A stretch of 41,156 nucleotides of DNA. Origin: Armatimonadota bacterium. Lineage in GTDB: Bacteria > Armatimonadota > UBA5829 > DSUL01. The notes beneath the pieces were generated by a model, which was given only the letters and a program-made list of their open reading frames with translations, did no database searches and was not told the DNA's origin. The position numbers were made by a program, and so were the translations under genes. Below are positions 15,808-24,162 of this stretch, in pieces. Numbering within the stretch: position 1 is the stretch's first letter; the number at the start of each line of letters is the position of its first letter. The stretch covers positions 1-41,156 of the forward strand of contig JADLDK010000052.1 in the NCBI GenBank assembly GCA_020846715.1, written 5' to 3'.

Positions 15808-17331
15808 TCAACTTCTCACAAAGACTTCATACCCGTTGATCTTGTCCACCAATACGTAGCCCTGACTCACGAACTCATCCAACTGTCTCAACTGTGGCGG
15901 CAAATAGGGCGCTGAGTAGGTGTCTCCAGGATCGGGCCGTCGGAGGAGGATCATTTTTGGAGGGTGAGCCCGAAACTGCCGCAGGAAAAAGTCGAGCGCT
16001 TCTTTGCTGCGAGCGACATCCTGCGCACAGACCATTCCCGCTCCCACAGGTCTGTCTATCGACAGATAAATCTGAGGAGCAAGGCCCCACACCAGGACCC
16101 GGCTACCGGGCACAGTATTTCCTCTTACAAAAGCAGAAAGTGGAAGTACAGCGGACTGGAGTGTCTGCTCTACTGGCGTGAGTCTCGCATTTTTGCGAAT
16201 ACTGCTGAGGCCGGTGACAAAACCCACCAGCAACAGGAGTGTCGCAAACCGACGCCATGCCAACACCGTGCTCCGGCGATACATCAGCTCATAGCCCGCT
16301 GCGCCCAGAAGACACCATGCGGGCAAAAAAACTGTCCAGCGCTGAGCTTGCGCTTCTCCGCCAAAAAATGCGGCCAGAGCACTCAAGAGCAGCCACAGCC
16401 ACACAAGCTTGCCGACATCCCCGTAGCGCCTTCTGTGCAGCGCAATAAGACCAGCTGTGGCAGCAACTGCGCCAGGCAGAGTCCATCCAAAGTGAGCCCA
16501 CGCGGACTCCAGCAGATTCTGTCCCGCGTCCACTGGGCGCTGGATTTGGGCCAAAAATTGACGAGAAGAAGAGTTCAATCGCCACCCGAGAAGCATTTCT
16601 CTGGCCTCCGGAAAGACGTGAATGGACACCAACCACGCAACTGGCGCCAGAGCGAAGACAATTGCGGTGCCTGTGAACAGACTCAGATAGCCTGTCCGCT
16701 GCACGGCAGAGCACTGTAGATAGAGGCTGATGAGTATCACGGGAAAAATCAGAGCAGCAACCGGGTCCAGTGATACCGCGATGCCGCAGAGCGCACCGGC
16801 AAGCGCTACCCTTGGAGCGAGGCGGCCTTTGGCAGAGACGGTCACAAGATGGAGCGACGCCAGCCAGCAGACGACCGACCACCCCTGAGGCAGTCCAGGA
16901 GTCTCATGACCCAGGCTGTAGTACAGCAGCGGATACGACAGGCCAGCAACCAGCGCCAGCAGCGTACTTGCACAGAAGCGGCGGGCAATAAAGAAGATCA
17001 ACAGCGAGGACAACGCGCAAAACAGTGTGTCCAACAGCCAGACACCCGTCGCAGAGCTACCAAGCGTCACGAGAATCAGCCGTTGCATCAGCACTGCTCC
17101 GGGTGGTTGGAGAGTGAACACGTCCCGGTAGGGCATCTGTCCAAAGGAGATGGCCTGCGCGACGGCATATTCAGCGGCAGCTGTCTGCGTCAACGGACGC
17201 CCGGCCAGAGCTAGAGCAGAGCAGATCAGCGAACAGGCCACGACCAGCAGCCCGCCAAACAGACGCATCCACGGCGGAACATCTCTTTCTGAGGGAACGC
17301 GAGCTATGGTTTTGGAGCGTCTTTTTCGCAA
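15808..17331 (-). CDS. Polytopic membrane glycosyltransferase, GT39/PMT_2-like
   Basis: Integral membrane protein, probably a lipid-linked-sugar glycosyltransferase of the ArnT/PMT type. There are about ten hydrophobic helices. The first periplasmic loop carries YAVAQAISFGQMPYRDVFTLQPPGA, the family's diagnostic pattern (a gap, then PYRDxFxxxPPG). The C-terminal soluble part has a short domain ending MILLRRPDPGDT and VLVDKINGYEVF. The start is uncertain. TTG 17331 has no ribosome site, and an ATG 21 codons in (before the first helix) is also possible. It lies divergent to ruvC with an 82-bp gap. Donor and acceptor are not predictable. Confidence 0.7.
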   Translation of the reverse strand: MRKRRSKTIARVPSERDVPPWMRLFGGLLVVACSLICSALALAGRPLTQTAAAEYAVAQAISFGQMPYRDVFTLQPPGAVLMQRLILVTLGSSATGVWLLDTLFCALSSLLIFFIARRFCASTLLALVAGLSYPLLYYSLGHETPGLPQGWSVVCWLASLHLVTVSAKGRLAPRVALAGALCGIAVSLDPVAALIFPVILISLYLQCSAVQRTGYLSLFTGTAIVFALAPVAWLVSIHVFPEAREMLLGWRLNSSSRQFLAQIQRPVDAGQNLLESAWAHFGWTLPGAVAATAGLIALHRRRYGDVGKLVWLWLLLSALAAFFGGEAQAQRWTVFLPAWCLLGAAGYELMYRRSTVLAWRRFATLLLLVGFVTGLSSIRKNARLTPVEQTLQSAVLPLSAFVRGNTVPGSRVLVWGLAPQIYLSIDRPVGAGMVCAQDVARSKEALDFFLRQFRAHPPKMILLRRPDPGDTYSAPYLPPQLRQLDEFVSQGYVLVDKINGYEVFVRS

Positions 17332-17413
17332 CTGTGTCTCGAAACGGTCTGCGCCGGCTGCTTTGCTGGCATTTCTTGAGGATTCGCTGATGAGCGTGTC
17401 GAATCCTTAGGAT

Positions 17414-17929
17414 GTGCACAAGGACTATGAGACAATTCTAGCTTTTGATCCCGGTACGGCAACTGTTGGCTGGGCCGTCCTGCACGCCAGGGGCGACCGT
17501 GTGAAGCTGGCCGATTGCGGAGCGCTCAGGACGAGCAAAGATGAGATTGCTTCACAGCGTCTGCGCCAGATCCATGAAGGAGTGGAAGAGCTTATTCAGG
17601 CGTGGAAGCCGGACGTTATGGCCCTTGAGCGCTTGTTTTTCGCGAAGAATCAGACGACGGCGCTGAAGGTCGGGCAGGCGGTAGGTGTCATTTTGCTGGC
17701 GGCAGCGCAGTCTGAGATCCCCGCAGTGGAATACACTCCGCCTCAGGTGAAGATGGCGGTTGTCGGCGAGGGCAACGCTGAAAAGCAGCAGGTCCAGTAC
17801 ATGGTCACGCGGATTCTGAAGCTGGACAAAGCGCCCAAACCTGACGATGTTGCGGATGCCTGCGCCATCGCCATCTGTCACGCCAACTCCCGCAAGCTCA
17901 AAGCGTTAGCGGGTGAATCGCAGAGCTAG
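17414..17929 (+). CDS. ruvC: Holliday junction resolvase RuvC
   Basis: Endonuclease that cuts Holliday junctions during recombination, with RuvAB. The RNase H-like active site is complete: D12 in FDPG, E72 in ALERLFF, and D145/D148 in PDDVADACAIAICH. VEYTPPQVKMAVVGEGNAEKQQVQYMV is the conserved DNA-binding stretch. The length of 171 residues is normal. The GTG at 17414 is the only suitable start before the first strand, and the Shine-Dalgarno sequence (AGGA) is unusually close. ruvA and ruvB are not in the window. The stop codon overlaps that of the convergent acetyltransferase gene by 4 bp (CTAG). Confidence 0.92.
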   Translation: MHKDYETILAFDPGTATVGWAVLHARGDRVKLADCGALRTSKDEIASQRLRQIHEGVEELIQAWKPDVMALERLFFAKNQTTALKVGQAVGVILLAAAQSEIPAVEYTPPQVKMAVVGEGNAEKQQVQYMVTRILKLDKAPKPDDVADACAIAICHANSRKLKALAGESQS

Positions 17930-18381
17930 CCTTCGGCCGCCAGTTCGTAAACGAAGTGAATCAGACGGTCCACTTCTTCGAAGCCCAGCTTCTCGTGAAC
18001 CTCGGCGGCTGTATCGTTGTCAACCACGCAGCTTGAGGCGATCTCCGCACAGCCGCGGTGTCGCGCCCAGTCTGCCGCCGCAGCCAGTAGCTCGCGCGCC
18101 AGCCCTTGCCGTCGCACATCCTCATCCACATACCAGCTTTCGACATACGCTACGGGACTGGACAGACATCCCTCTGCCTGAGTCCGCAGAGACAGCTCGA
18201 TAAGCGCCGCAAGACCCTCGCTGTCCCGTTCCGCCACCAGCGCATACAACCTCGCGTCCCCGCTCTCCAGATAGGCTGGCAGCTCCTCTTCCAGCTCTTC
18301 GGGATCCGCATCCGGCCACATTGCGGTTTTCAGGCGAATCCACTCACTCTGATCTGTCTCTCTGAGTTGGCGTATAGTCAT
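17926..18381 (-). CDS. GNAT acetyltransferase, AAC(6')-type aminoglycoside acetyltransferase-like
   Basis: Acetyl-CoA-dependent N-acetyltransferase. The sequence runs in the order seen in the AAC(6') branch: RLKTAMWPD near the N terminus, SSPVAYVESWYVDEDVRRQG with the acetyl-CoA loop RRQGLA, then WARHRGC, a VDNDTA-type block and LGFEEVDRLIHFVYEL at the end. Chromosomal members of this family may acetylate aminoglycosides or other amines, so resistance is a possibility and not a conclusion. The ATG at 18381 is preferred over one 14 codons upstream because family members start MTIRQLRETD. It lies 38 bp after rlmH, probably in the same transcript. Confidence 0.7.
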   Translation of the reverse strand: MTIRQLRETDQSEWIRLKTAMWPDADPEELEEELPAYLESGDARLYALVAERDSEGLAALIELSLRTQAEGCLSSPVAYVESWYVDEDVRRQGLARELLAAAADWARHRGCAEIASSCVVDNDTAAEVHEKLGFEEVDRLIHFVYELAAEG

Positions 18382-18419
18382 TGCGTTCTTTTCCAGCGGT
18401 TGGCGCTCGCTCCGAGCGA

Positions 18420-18905
18420 TCAACCTTCGTTGTGATATGGATGGTTCTTGATGATACTCCAGGCGCGGAAGAGCTGCTCGAAAAGGACAACGCGCGCCAT
18501 CTCGTGCGGCAGAGTCTGCGGGCCAAAACTCAACACGGCGTGCGAGCGCTTGCGTACGCGATCAGAAAAACCGAGACTGCCGCCAATGGCAAATACAGCT
18601 TCATTCACCCCGCTGTGCTCCATGTCTTGAAGCATCGCAGCCCACTGGCGACTGGTCATGGCCCGGCCATCTTCACTGAGCAGAAACAGGCGCGCCTTTC
18701 GCTTCTCCACATGCTCCAGTAGTAGCTCCGCTTCACGCTCCTGCACCATCCGGCGCGTCTCCGCAGACTTGTCCGGAACGGCGAGTGCCTTGAGTTCAAT
18801 CTCCTCCAGCGATGTCCACCGCCGGAGGCCGGCCAGATAGTGGTCAGCGACATGCCGCATCCCGGATATCCGTAGTTTGCCAAAAGCGATGACTGTGAGC
18901 CGCAT
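18420..18905 (-). CDS. rlmH: 23S rRNA pseudouridine-1915 N3-methyltransferase RlmH
   Basis: SPOUT methyltransferase acting on helix 69 of 23S rRNA in assembled ribosomes. The 161 residues start MRLTVIAFGKL. They include LSEDGRAMTSRQWA, the SAM-binding trefoil segment VFAIGGSLGFSDRV, and the diagnostic end LFEQLFRAWSIIKNHPYHNEG. The start is ATG at 18905. An open frame extends about 85 codons further upstream but crosses a terminator and lacks homology, so it is not used. It sits directly before the acetyltransferase gene on the same strand. Confidence 0.93.
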   Translation of the reverse strand: MRLTVIAFGKLRISGMRHVADHYLAGLRRWTSLEEIELKALAVPDKSAETRRMVQEREAELLLEHVEKRKARLFLLSEDGRAMTSRQWAAMLQDMEHSGVNEAVFAIGGSLGFSDRVRKRSHAVLSFGPQTLPHEMARVVLFEQLFRAWSIIKNHPYHNEG

Positions 18906-19012
18906 GGCTTCGGAAGTATTCGCGCACAGGCGCCACTTGTCCTTTGTGGCCTGACCAAGTGTTCGGTGTCGCATTCCTGATTTGGGCCTTGTTGGTGAGA
19001 CAGCTCTGCAGG

Positions 19013-19045
19013 AAAGAAACAGCCCGGAGCGTTTTGCTCCGGGCT
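19013..19045 (-). terminator. Intrinsic terminator of the Gfo/Idh/MocA gene
   Basis: A perfect 10-bp stem (19021-19030 with 19036-19045) and a 5-nt loop. On the minus strand it is followed by TGTTTCTTTCC. It lies 32 bp downstream of the oxidoreductase stop. Confidence 0.85.
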
Positions 19046-19077
19046 TGCAGACGCACAGAGTAAGACAGTTCAGGCTC

Positions 19078-20391
19078 TCACAAAGACCAGCCCCTGCGAA
19101 ATGTGGGATGGATATGAGGGTCGGCTTCCGGGCAACCGATAGCCCGCATATTCTCTGCATCCCAGTAGATAGGTTTGCCAGTCACGATAGCGAGATTGCC
19201 GAGCAGAATTGTCTCCGTGAGCGCAGAGGCGTAGTCGAAGTTGGACATCGCTGGCTCGCCACCCTTGCACGCGCGAATCCACTCAGCGTAGTGGCCCGGG
19301 GAGCGCGGAAGACTCTGCGGCGGCTTTTTGAAGTCCTTGAACTGCTCTTTTGGTAGAAGCTCATAGCTGGAGCCATAGTCATCTGGCGAGAAAAGCTTGC
19401 CCTTCTCCCCTAAAAGCAGAACACCGCTTCCGGGCAGATCGCGTCCGTCCAGGACGTTCTTATCCGGCTTCAGGCCTCCGTCGTACCACGTCATTTTCGC
19501 AGCTCGCAGATCTCCTCTCTGTGGGAAAGACCACTCGACAATGCTCTGCTTGGGGTAAGCGACGTCTGTCTTGTCTATGGCTTTGGCGGTGACGGAAATG
19601 GGGTTGCGCAGATTGAGGGACATGAATGGCATATTGACGGTGTGGCAACCCATATCGCCGAGCGCGCCGGTGCCGAAATCTATCCACCCGCGCCAGACAA
19701 ACGGCAGGTACGCCGGACTGTACGGCCGCGCCGCCGCGGGTCCAAGCCAGTCGTCCCACGCCAGCTCTTTGGGAACTGGAGGGGTGTCTGTGGGCGCCTG
19801 CATCCCCTGTGGCCAGATCGGGCGATTTGACCAGACCAGTACCTGATACACCTGCCCAATAGCGCCTGAGCGAACAACCTCAACTGTTTCACGGAATCCA
19901 TCGGCCGCAGTTCCCTGATTGCCCATCTGTGTCGCGACTTTGTGCTTGCGCGCCGTATCGCGCATAACGCGGGCCTCCCAGATTGAATAGGTCAGGGGTT
20001 TCTCGCAGTAACAGTGTTTCCCCATTTTCATGGCCATAACGGCCGCTACGGCATGCGTGTGGTCGGGAGTAGAGACAGCGACCGCGTCTATCTGGGATCC
20101 CATCTCCTCCAGCATCTTCCGGAAGTCTGTATAGTGCTTGGCTTTGGGGAAGTCTTTTGCCGCTGCTGCGATGGCGTTTGCGTCAACATCGCAAAGAGCG
20201 ACGATGTTTTCAGTCGCCCCAATGCCATGCAGGTTGCCACCGCCGCGCCCGCCACAGCCAATTATGGCGACGTTCAGCTTCTCGTTGGCTTCGTAGGCAA
20301 AGGCTGACTTGCTGCTCTTGAGGATGAGCAGTCCCAGCCCACCGGCAGCCGTTCCTTTCAACAAATCTCTGCGGCTTATAGTCTTTGACAT
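19078..20391 (-). CDS. Tat-exported Gfo/Idh/MocA-family oxidoreductase
   Basis: NAD(P)-dependent sugar dehydrogenase-type enzyme sent out through the Tat system. The twin-arginine signal SRRDLLKG is followed by a hydrophobic stretch (GGLGLLIL) and a cleavage region near AFA. The Rossmann fold is marked by NVAIIGCGGRGGG. EKPLTYS, at about residue 130, holds the usual catalytic lysine. The C-terminal half has the DWLGPAAARPYSPAYLPFVWRG pattern of exported members. The ATG at 20391 is chosen because AGGAGT lies 8 nt upstream and the Tat signal starts there. It sits 150 bp downstream of a sugar isomerase gene on the same strand, and the pair suggests sugar catabolism. Confidence 0.85.
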   Translation of the reverse strand: MSKTISRRDLLKGTAAGGLGLLILKSSKSAFAYEANEKLNVAIIGCGGRGGGNLHGIGATENIVALCDVDANAIAAAAKDFPKAKHYTDFRKMLEEMGSQIDAVAVSTPDHTHAVAAVMAMKMGKHCYCEKPLTYSIWEARVMRDTARKHKVATQMGNQGTAADGFRETVEVVRSGAIGQVYQVLVWSNRPIWPQGMQAPTDTPPVPKELAWDDWLGPAAARPYSPAYLPFVWRGWIDFGTGALGDMGCHTVNMPFMSLNLRNPISVTAKAIDKTDVAYPKQSIVEWSFPQRGDLRAAKMTWYDGGLKPDKNVLDGRDLPGSGVLLLGEKGKLFSPDDYGSSYELLPKEQFKDFKKPPQSLPRSPGHYAEWIRACKGGEPAMSNFDYASALTETILLGNLAIVTGKPIYWDAENMRAIGCPEADPHIHPTFRRGWSL

Positions 20392-20540
20392 TCGTTTATA
20401 CTCCTGGCAAAACCGCGCCGCCCGGACCATCGAACAGGCTTCACAGAGGCGTTTTTCACGGTTTCACTCCTGCAACTCGAACGCGGTTGTTTTCGGTCAA
20501 CAATCTGGCTATTCCTGCACCGCCCGTCACGCAAGAATAT

Positions 20541-21419
20541 TCAGAGAGCGCTGACAGGACAAGCAACACTGTCTCTTACCCATATCGCCTGCTGGTACGC
20601 GCGGCGCACGAAAGCCGCAGCGTCTGTGTGACGGCGGTCTTTTGGAGCTACTTCAAGCGTCAGGCATCCGTGATACGGACGTGGAAAGTCCGCGGCGACA
20701 GCCTTCCAGTCAACAGCGCCTTCACCTGGCAGCCAGTGCCGATCGAGCGCGCCGACAGTGTCCGAGAGGTGCACGCAGGCAAGACGGGACCCGAAATCAC
20801 GGAGTAAGCGAGCCTCTTTTGTCCAAAGCCAGTTGTGTGAAGTGTCGAAGCAGAAGCCAAGCGCAGCAGAATCCAGCTCTGTGAAGATAGCCTGCAGGTA
20901 GTCTGCGCGGCGCGTATTCTCGATGGCTATCACAACTCCGGCCTGTCTGGCATTCTCAAGCAGATCGCTTATGAGCGCCAATCCGGCAGCGGTCGGTCCC
21001 GGGGCGGACGGCGTGCGGCTGATGTGCGTGACAAGGACTGGAATGGCGTGAGTGTGGCAGTCTTCGATCCAGCGGAGGTAGCGCCCGGCAATATGAGCCC
21101 TGGTGGTTGCGCTGTCACTCCATATATCAGCGCAACCGTCGTAGGGGACGTGGATATTCTCCAGATATAGACCAAGATCGCGCACGATGGCGGGCGCTTC
21201 GCCAAGCGTTTCAGCGTTGTCCGAACGCTCTACTCCCCACCAGAGCGTCGTGGCTTCAAATCCTGCATCCCTGATGAGTTGCAGGCGTTCTTTGAGAGGC
21301 AGCTTCAGCCCAAACCAGGAGAACATCCCGAGTTTGGGAGTGCGCGGATTTTGCTCGGAAAGGCCCACGCACACATTGTGACGGAAGAACGGGCTGATGC
21401 GCCCCTGCTCTGGCTGCAC
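20541..21419 (-). CDS. Sugar phosphate isomerase/epimerase-like TIM barrel protein
   Basis: Xylose isomerase-like TIM barrel (AP_endonuc_2 family), usually a metal-dependent ketose epimerase or isomerase. Recognisable parts are FEATTLWWGVE early, VLVTHIS, VIAIENTRRADYLQ, CFDTSHNWLW, CVHLSDTVG and LTLEVAPKD. Together they supply the expected Glu/Asp/His metal ligands. The length of 292 residues is typical. The start is uncertain. GTG 21419 has no ribosome site, and the ATG at 21326 (MFSWFGLKLP) would start at the first barrel strand. It lies upstream of the exported oxidoreductase on the same strand. Substrate unknown. Confidence 0.75.
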   Translation of the reverse strand: MQPEQGRISPFFRHNVCVGLSEQNPRTPKLGMFSWFGLKLPLKERLQLIRDAGFEATTLWWGVERSDNAETLGEAPAIVRDLGLYLENIHVPYDGCADIWSDSATTRAHIAGRYLRWIEDCHTHAIPVLVTHISRTPSAPGPTAAGLALISDLLENARQAGVVIAIENTRRADYLQAIFTELDSAALGFCFDTSHNWLWTKEARLLRDFGSRLACVHLSDTVGALDRHWLPGEGAVDWKAVAADFPRPYHGCLTLEVAPKDRRHTDAAAFVRRAYQQAIWVRDSVACPVSAL

Positions 21420-21497
21420 TGGTCAAGGCGCCGATCAAGCGCGGCATCTAAGGAGGTAGAGCGCCCCAGTCTGAGTGGCGCGAATTGGTCAGAGGAG

Positions 21498-21707
21498 CTA
21501 GGCGGCCGGAGGATACCCAGCTTCTGTGAGTGCGCCAACCATATCTGTCCTGCTGGACGCTTCAGAGTGGCTGACATTCACGGTCTTGCTGTCAACATCC
21601 ACCTGAACGTCAAGAACACCGGGAAGCTCACCAAGCGCTGACTTGACGGCATTGGCGCACCCTGCGCACGAGATGTCCGGAACTTTGAATTGCAGAGTCT
21701 GGGCCAT
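21498..21707 (-). CDS. Heavy-metal-associated domain protein, CopZ-like copper chaperone
   Basis: A 69-residue single HMA domain likely to bind Cu(I) in the cytosol. The metal site is SCAGC near residues 13-17, followed by AVKSALGELPGVLDVQVDVDSKTV, the standard beta-alpha-beta pattern. The methionine that usually precedes the CxxC site is replaced (DISCAGC). The ATG at 21707 has GGAG 8 nt upstream. No copper ATPase or CsoR regulator is adjacent in this window, so the partner must be elsewhere. Confidence 0.8.
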   Translation of the reverse strand: MAQTLQFKVPDISCAGCANAVKSALGELPGVLDVQVDVDSKTVNVSHSEASSRTDMVGALTEAGYPPAA

Positions 21708-21852
21708 TGACTTGCTCCAGTGAGAAAGTACGGGGGCATTGCCCACCACAAGGATGTTATCACAATACGCTGTGAACGACGGCCCAGGCAGCGGTTGCCC
21801 ACGGTTACCAGCGCCGCACGTGTATCCAGTCACGCCCGTTGGATTGCCGGCA

Positions 21853-21889
21853 AGACAAAGAAAAGGGGCACAGGCTGCGGCTGTGCCCC
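21853..21889 (-). terminator. Intrinsic terminator of the PEP-CTERM gene
   Basis: A perfect 9-bp stem (21865-21873 with 21881-21889) with a 7-nt loop. On the minus strand it is followed by TTTTCTTTGTCTT. It lies about 70 bp after the PEP-CTERM stop. Confidence 0.85.
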
Positions 21890-21956
21890 AAGACAACTGA
21901 AAACTCAAGCGAGGATTCGCGTCTTTGCGATAACGCTCAATCAGCGGAAGGCTTTA

Positions 21957-22562
21957 TCAGGCCTTGCGACCCTTTCGGATCAGACCCAGCGCTCCAAGAC
22001 CCAGACTGGTTAGAGCCATTGATACCGGCTCGGGGACGGGTGTCTGCGGTGTGGGCTTTGTGGTCAGGGTGAACTTGATGCCGTCGTTGAAATAGTGGCA
22101 ATCGGGATCAAAGCTGAAACCGAATCTCCCGTCAGCGGCATAGTTGTTCAGCGTTGGCAAAAGCCCAAGCGGTCCAAACTTGTAGTTCAGAGTCTCGACT
22201 TTGGTGCTGTTATCGGTATAGACAGCAACCAACGTTCCAGTGCCCGCAAAAGCGTCGCCTGAAGCCTGGTTGTCCGTTCCCTGCACGACTCCCAGAGGCG
22301 GATTGTCCTGAAGCCGGATGTAGAGCCAGTTGGCGTTGGGCTCATATTTCCAGTTATTGATATTCTTGATTGTGAGTGTGGCGTCAGTGATGGTTTCACC
22401 CGATGGGATGGTGAAATCAATACCCCACGTATAGGTCTTGTAGTGGTCCAGGTCGTACAGATCCGCAGGTGTTGGCTGGAATGAGTAAGTGCCGGCACGC
22501 ACTCCAGAAATAGCTGTCGCCATCACGGCAAGCGCGACAATAGATGTGGTTGGAAATCGCAA
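21957..22562 (-). CDS. PEP-CTERM sorting domain protein
   Basis: Small exported protein of 201 residues predicted to be processed by an exosortase (EpsH/XrtA-type). There is a signal peptide at residues 1-23 (cut near GVRAG) and a beta-rich core with GIDFTIPSGETITDATLTI and FSFDPDCHYFNDGIKF. The C-terminal signal is complete: PVPEP, a hydrophobic helix (SMALTSLGLGALGLI), then basic RKGRKA. The start is TTG at 22562, with AAGGGGAG about 9 nt upstream. No exosortase gene is in the window. Such proteins are usually surface or extracellular-matrix components. The specific role is unknown. Confidence 0.85.
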   Translation of the reverse strand: MRFPTTSIVALAVMATAISGVRAGTYSFQPTPADLYDLDHYKTYTWGIDFTIPSGETITDATLTIKNINNWKYEPNANWLYIRLQDNPPLGVVQGTDNQASGDAFAGTGTLVAVYTDNSTKVETLNYKFGPLGLLPTLNNYAADGRFGFSFDPDCHYFNDGIKFTLTTKPTPQTPVPEPVSMALTSLGLGALGLIRKGRKA

Positions 22563-22734
22563 AGTGAGAACTCCCCTTTCATTTCAATCCCAGTGTTTGT
22601 TTCTGCGACATCACTACCGCCACAAGACAGCAAGAGTCACAGACCGTACACAGTATGATCGCAAAGACGATACACTCGAAACTGGCAGAATTACGGGCTT
22701 TTACCTGTTCAGGGAGCTGAGGGGAGGAAAACAG

Positions 22735-24162
22735 CTACGGATAGAGGTAGGTATAGAGCTTATCTTCAGCAAGAATTTGCCCGTTGGCGCTCAGGACAGT
22801 GAGCTTGAGGTGATAGCGCCCGGCAGGCGCATCCGGAAGGATTGACAAAGAGGTGCGTCCCGCAGGTAATGCGCATGAAGAAATCACCGGCTGGGAGTTC
22901 GGGCTGTCCGGAGAAAGGAGTTCGGCTCTAAGCCTGACAGGAGTGGAAGAATCGACCGTGATCTGCCACGGCGAACCTTGAGGGGTAGAGCGTCTCTCCC
23001 AGAACAGCGCGGCGCCCACCGGTGCATGCTCATCTGGTGAGCCGAACTCGAACGCGGCAAACTCTGACAACCTCTTGCCGGCAGTCATAGCCCCTGTCAC
23101 AAGCTCCAGCCACTGCTTGCGTCCGCTGGCTGCGTCGTCGCTGTCATTTATCACAATATCAATGCCGATGCGTGGCCACACGGCAGGGCAAAGCGGAGCA
23201 AGCTCAGATAACGGAATTGCCGCTTCATACAGCGTGCTGGTTCCGTTTCTAACGACTGAAGCTCGAGCGGTTGAAATGATTCCAAGGGGTCGCCCCTGCC
23301 TTCCGTGCCATCTGTAGACAATTGCCTTGCCGCGGACCAAAGCCATCCCGATTTCCTGGCCATCTTCGCCGTAGCCGTCCGAGCGCGCCAGCGTGGGATC
23401 GATCCCAATCTGAATACAGTCGTTCTGCCACATGTCCGGACCCTGGCGATTCTGGACATGGACGTCGTCGGTCACCTGCGCCGCCAGGTAGAGCGTGCCA
23501 GCCGCGGCAATGGCCTTCGAGCGTCCGATGGGCGGCATCTGAGCGGGATCAGGCCACGCCGTGGGCATGTTTGATCTGGGCGGGGCGGCAGGACTCCACG
23601 CCACAGCGACACGTGCGGACAGATCCGCTTTGCCTCCGTAAAACTCCAGACCCCCGCGCTGAACTGTGACGCGAACGGGCCGGCCCTTCGAGTTGCGCAT
23701 TTTATCGACCTTCTCCCACACCTCAAAGGTCCAGTGAATCTTCTGATCGCCTATGGTGAGGAGAACGTCTCCTTCTCTCAGACCTGCCCTGTCCGCAACA
23801 GAGCCGGGAACGACGCTGGTCACCACGACCTGATCCGGTGTCCACCCTTCCAGCGCATAGCGCTTTCGATAGTCGGCGCTGATGGCATCCCAGGTAAAAC
23901 CCAGTTCAGTACGGTTCTGGGCTGGCTGCAGGTCGGGCGGGTAGACAACTGTCAACTCCTTCGTCCAGTTGGCTGCAAACACCTGAGAGCGCCCGGTCAT
24001 TTCTATCCAGGCGTCTTTGGGCCAATCAGCCAGATTTCCATCTACGGTGATAGTGGCGACGGGGATTGGGTATTGGGCTGAAGATGCGGACGGTGCGCCA
24101 CAGACAAACCCGGAGAGTGCCAGAGTTGCTGCTGCAGTCAGAAAGATGAGGCGCCTAGCGAT
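22735..24162 (-). CDS. Secreted protein with CBM9-like domain split by a PDZ domain; non-standard start
   Basis: Probably an exported carbohydrate-binding protein. The coding signal starts upstream of the first ATG (24000). Codons 24162-24001 encode a signal peptide (ARRLIFLTAAATLALSG) and the first CBM9 strand ITVDGNLADWP. That stretch has no ATG, GTG or TTG after an in-frame TAA (24178-24180). The best start is ATC at 24160-24162, preceded by GAGGGCGG, which gives 475 residues. The first CBM9 strand is followed by a PDZ domain (about 108-170; VVPGSVADRAGLREGDVLL). CBM9 then resumes with LYLAAQVTDDVHV and DMWQNDCIQIGIDP. The C-terminal 90 residues look like another beta sandwich. The gene overlaps the cfa stop (24155) by 8 bp. 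Confidence 0.7.
   Translation of the reverse strand: MARRLIFLTAAATLALSGFVCGAPSASSAQYPIPVATITVDGNLADWPKDAWIEMTGRSQVFAANWTKELTVVYPPDLQPAQNRTELGFTWDAISADYRKRYALEGWTPDQVVVTSVVPGSVADRAGLREGDVLLTIGDQKIHWTFEVWEKVDKMRNSKGRPVRVTVQRGGLEFYGGKADLSARVAVAWSPAAPPRSNMPTAWPDPAQMPPIGRSKAIAAAGTLYLAAQVTDDVHVQNRQGPDMWQNDCIQIGIDPTLARSDGYGEDGQEIGMALVRGKAIVYRWHGRQGRPLGIISTARASVVRNGTSTLYEAAIPLSELAPLCPAVWPRIGIDIVINDSDDAASGRKQWLELVTGAMTAGKRLSEFAAFEFGSPDEHAPVGAALFWERRSTPQGSPWQITVDSSTPVRLRAELLSPDSPNSQPVISSCALPAGRTSLSILPDAPAGRYHLKLTVLSANGQILAEDKLYTYLYP

Noticed and set aside
18906..19160. 85-codon upstream extension of rlmH
   Set aside because: It crosses the terminator at 19013-19045 and has no similarity to the RlmH family, which starts at 18905.
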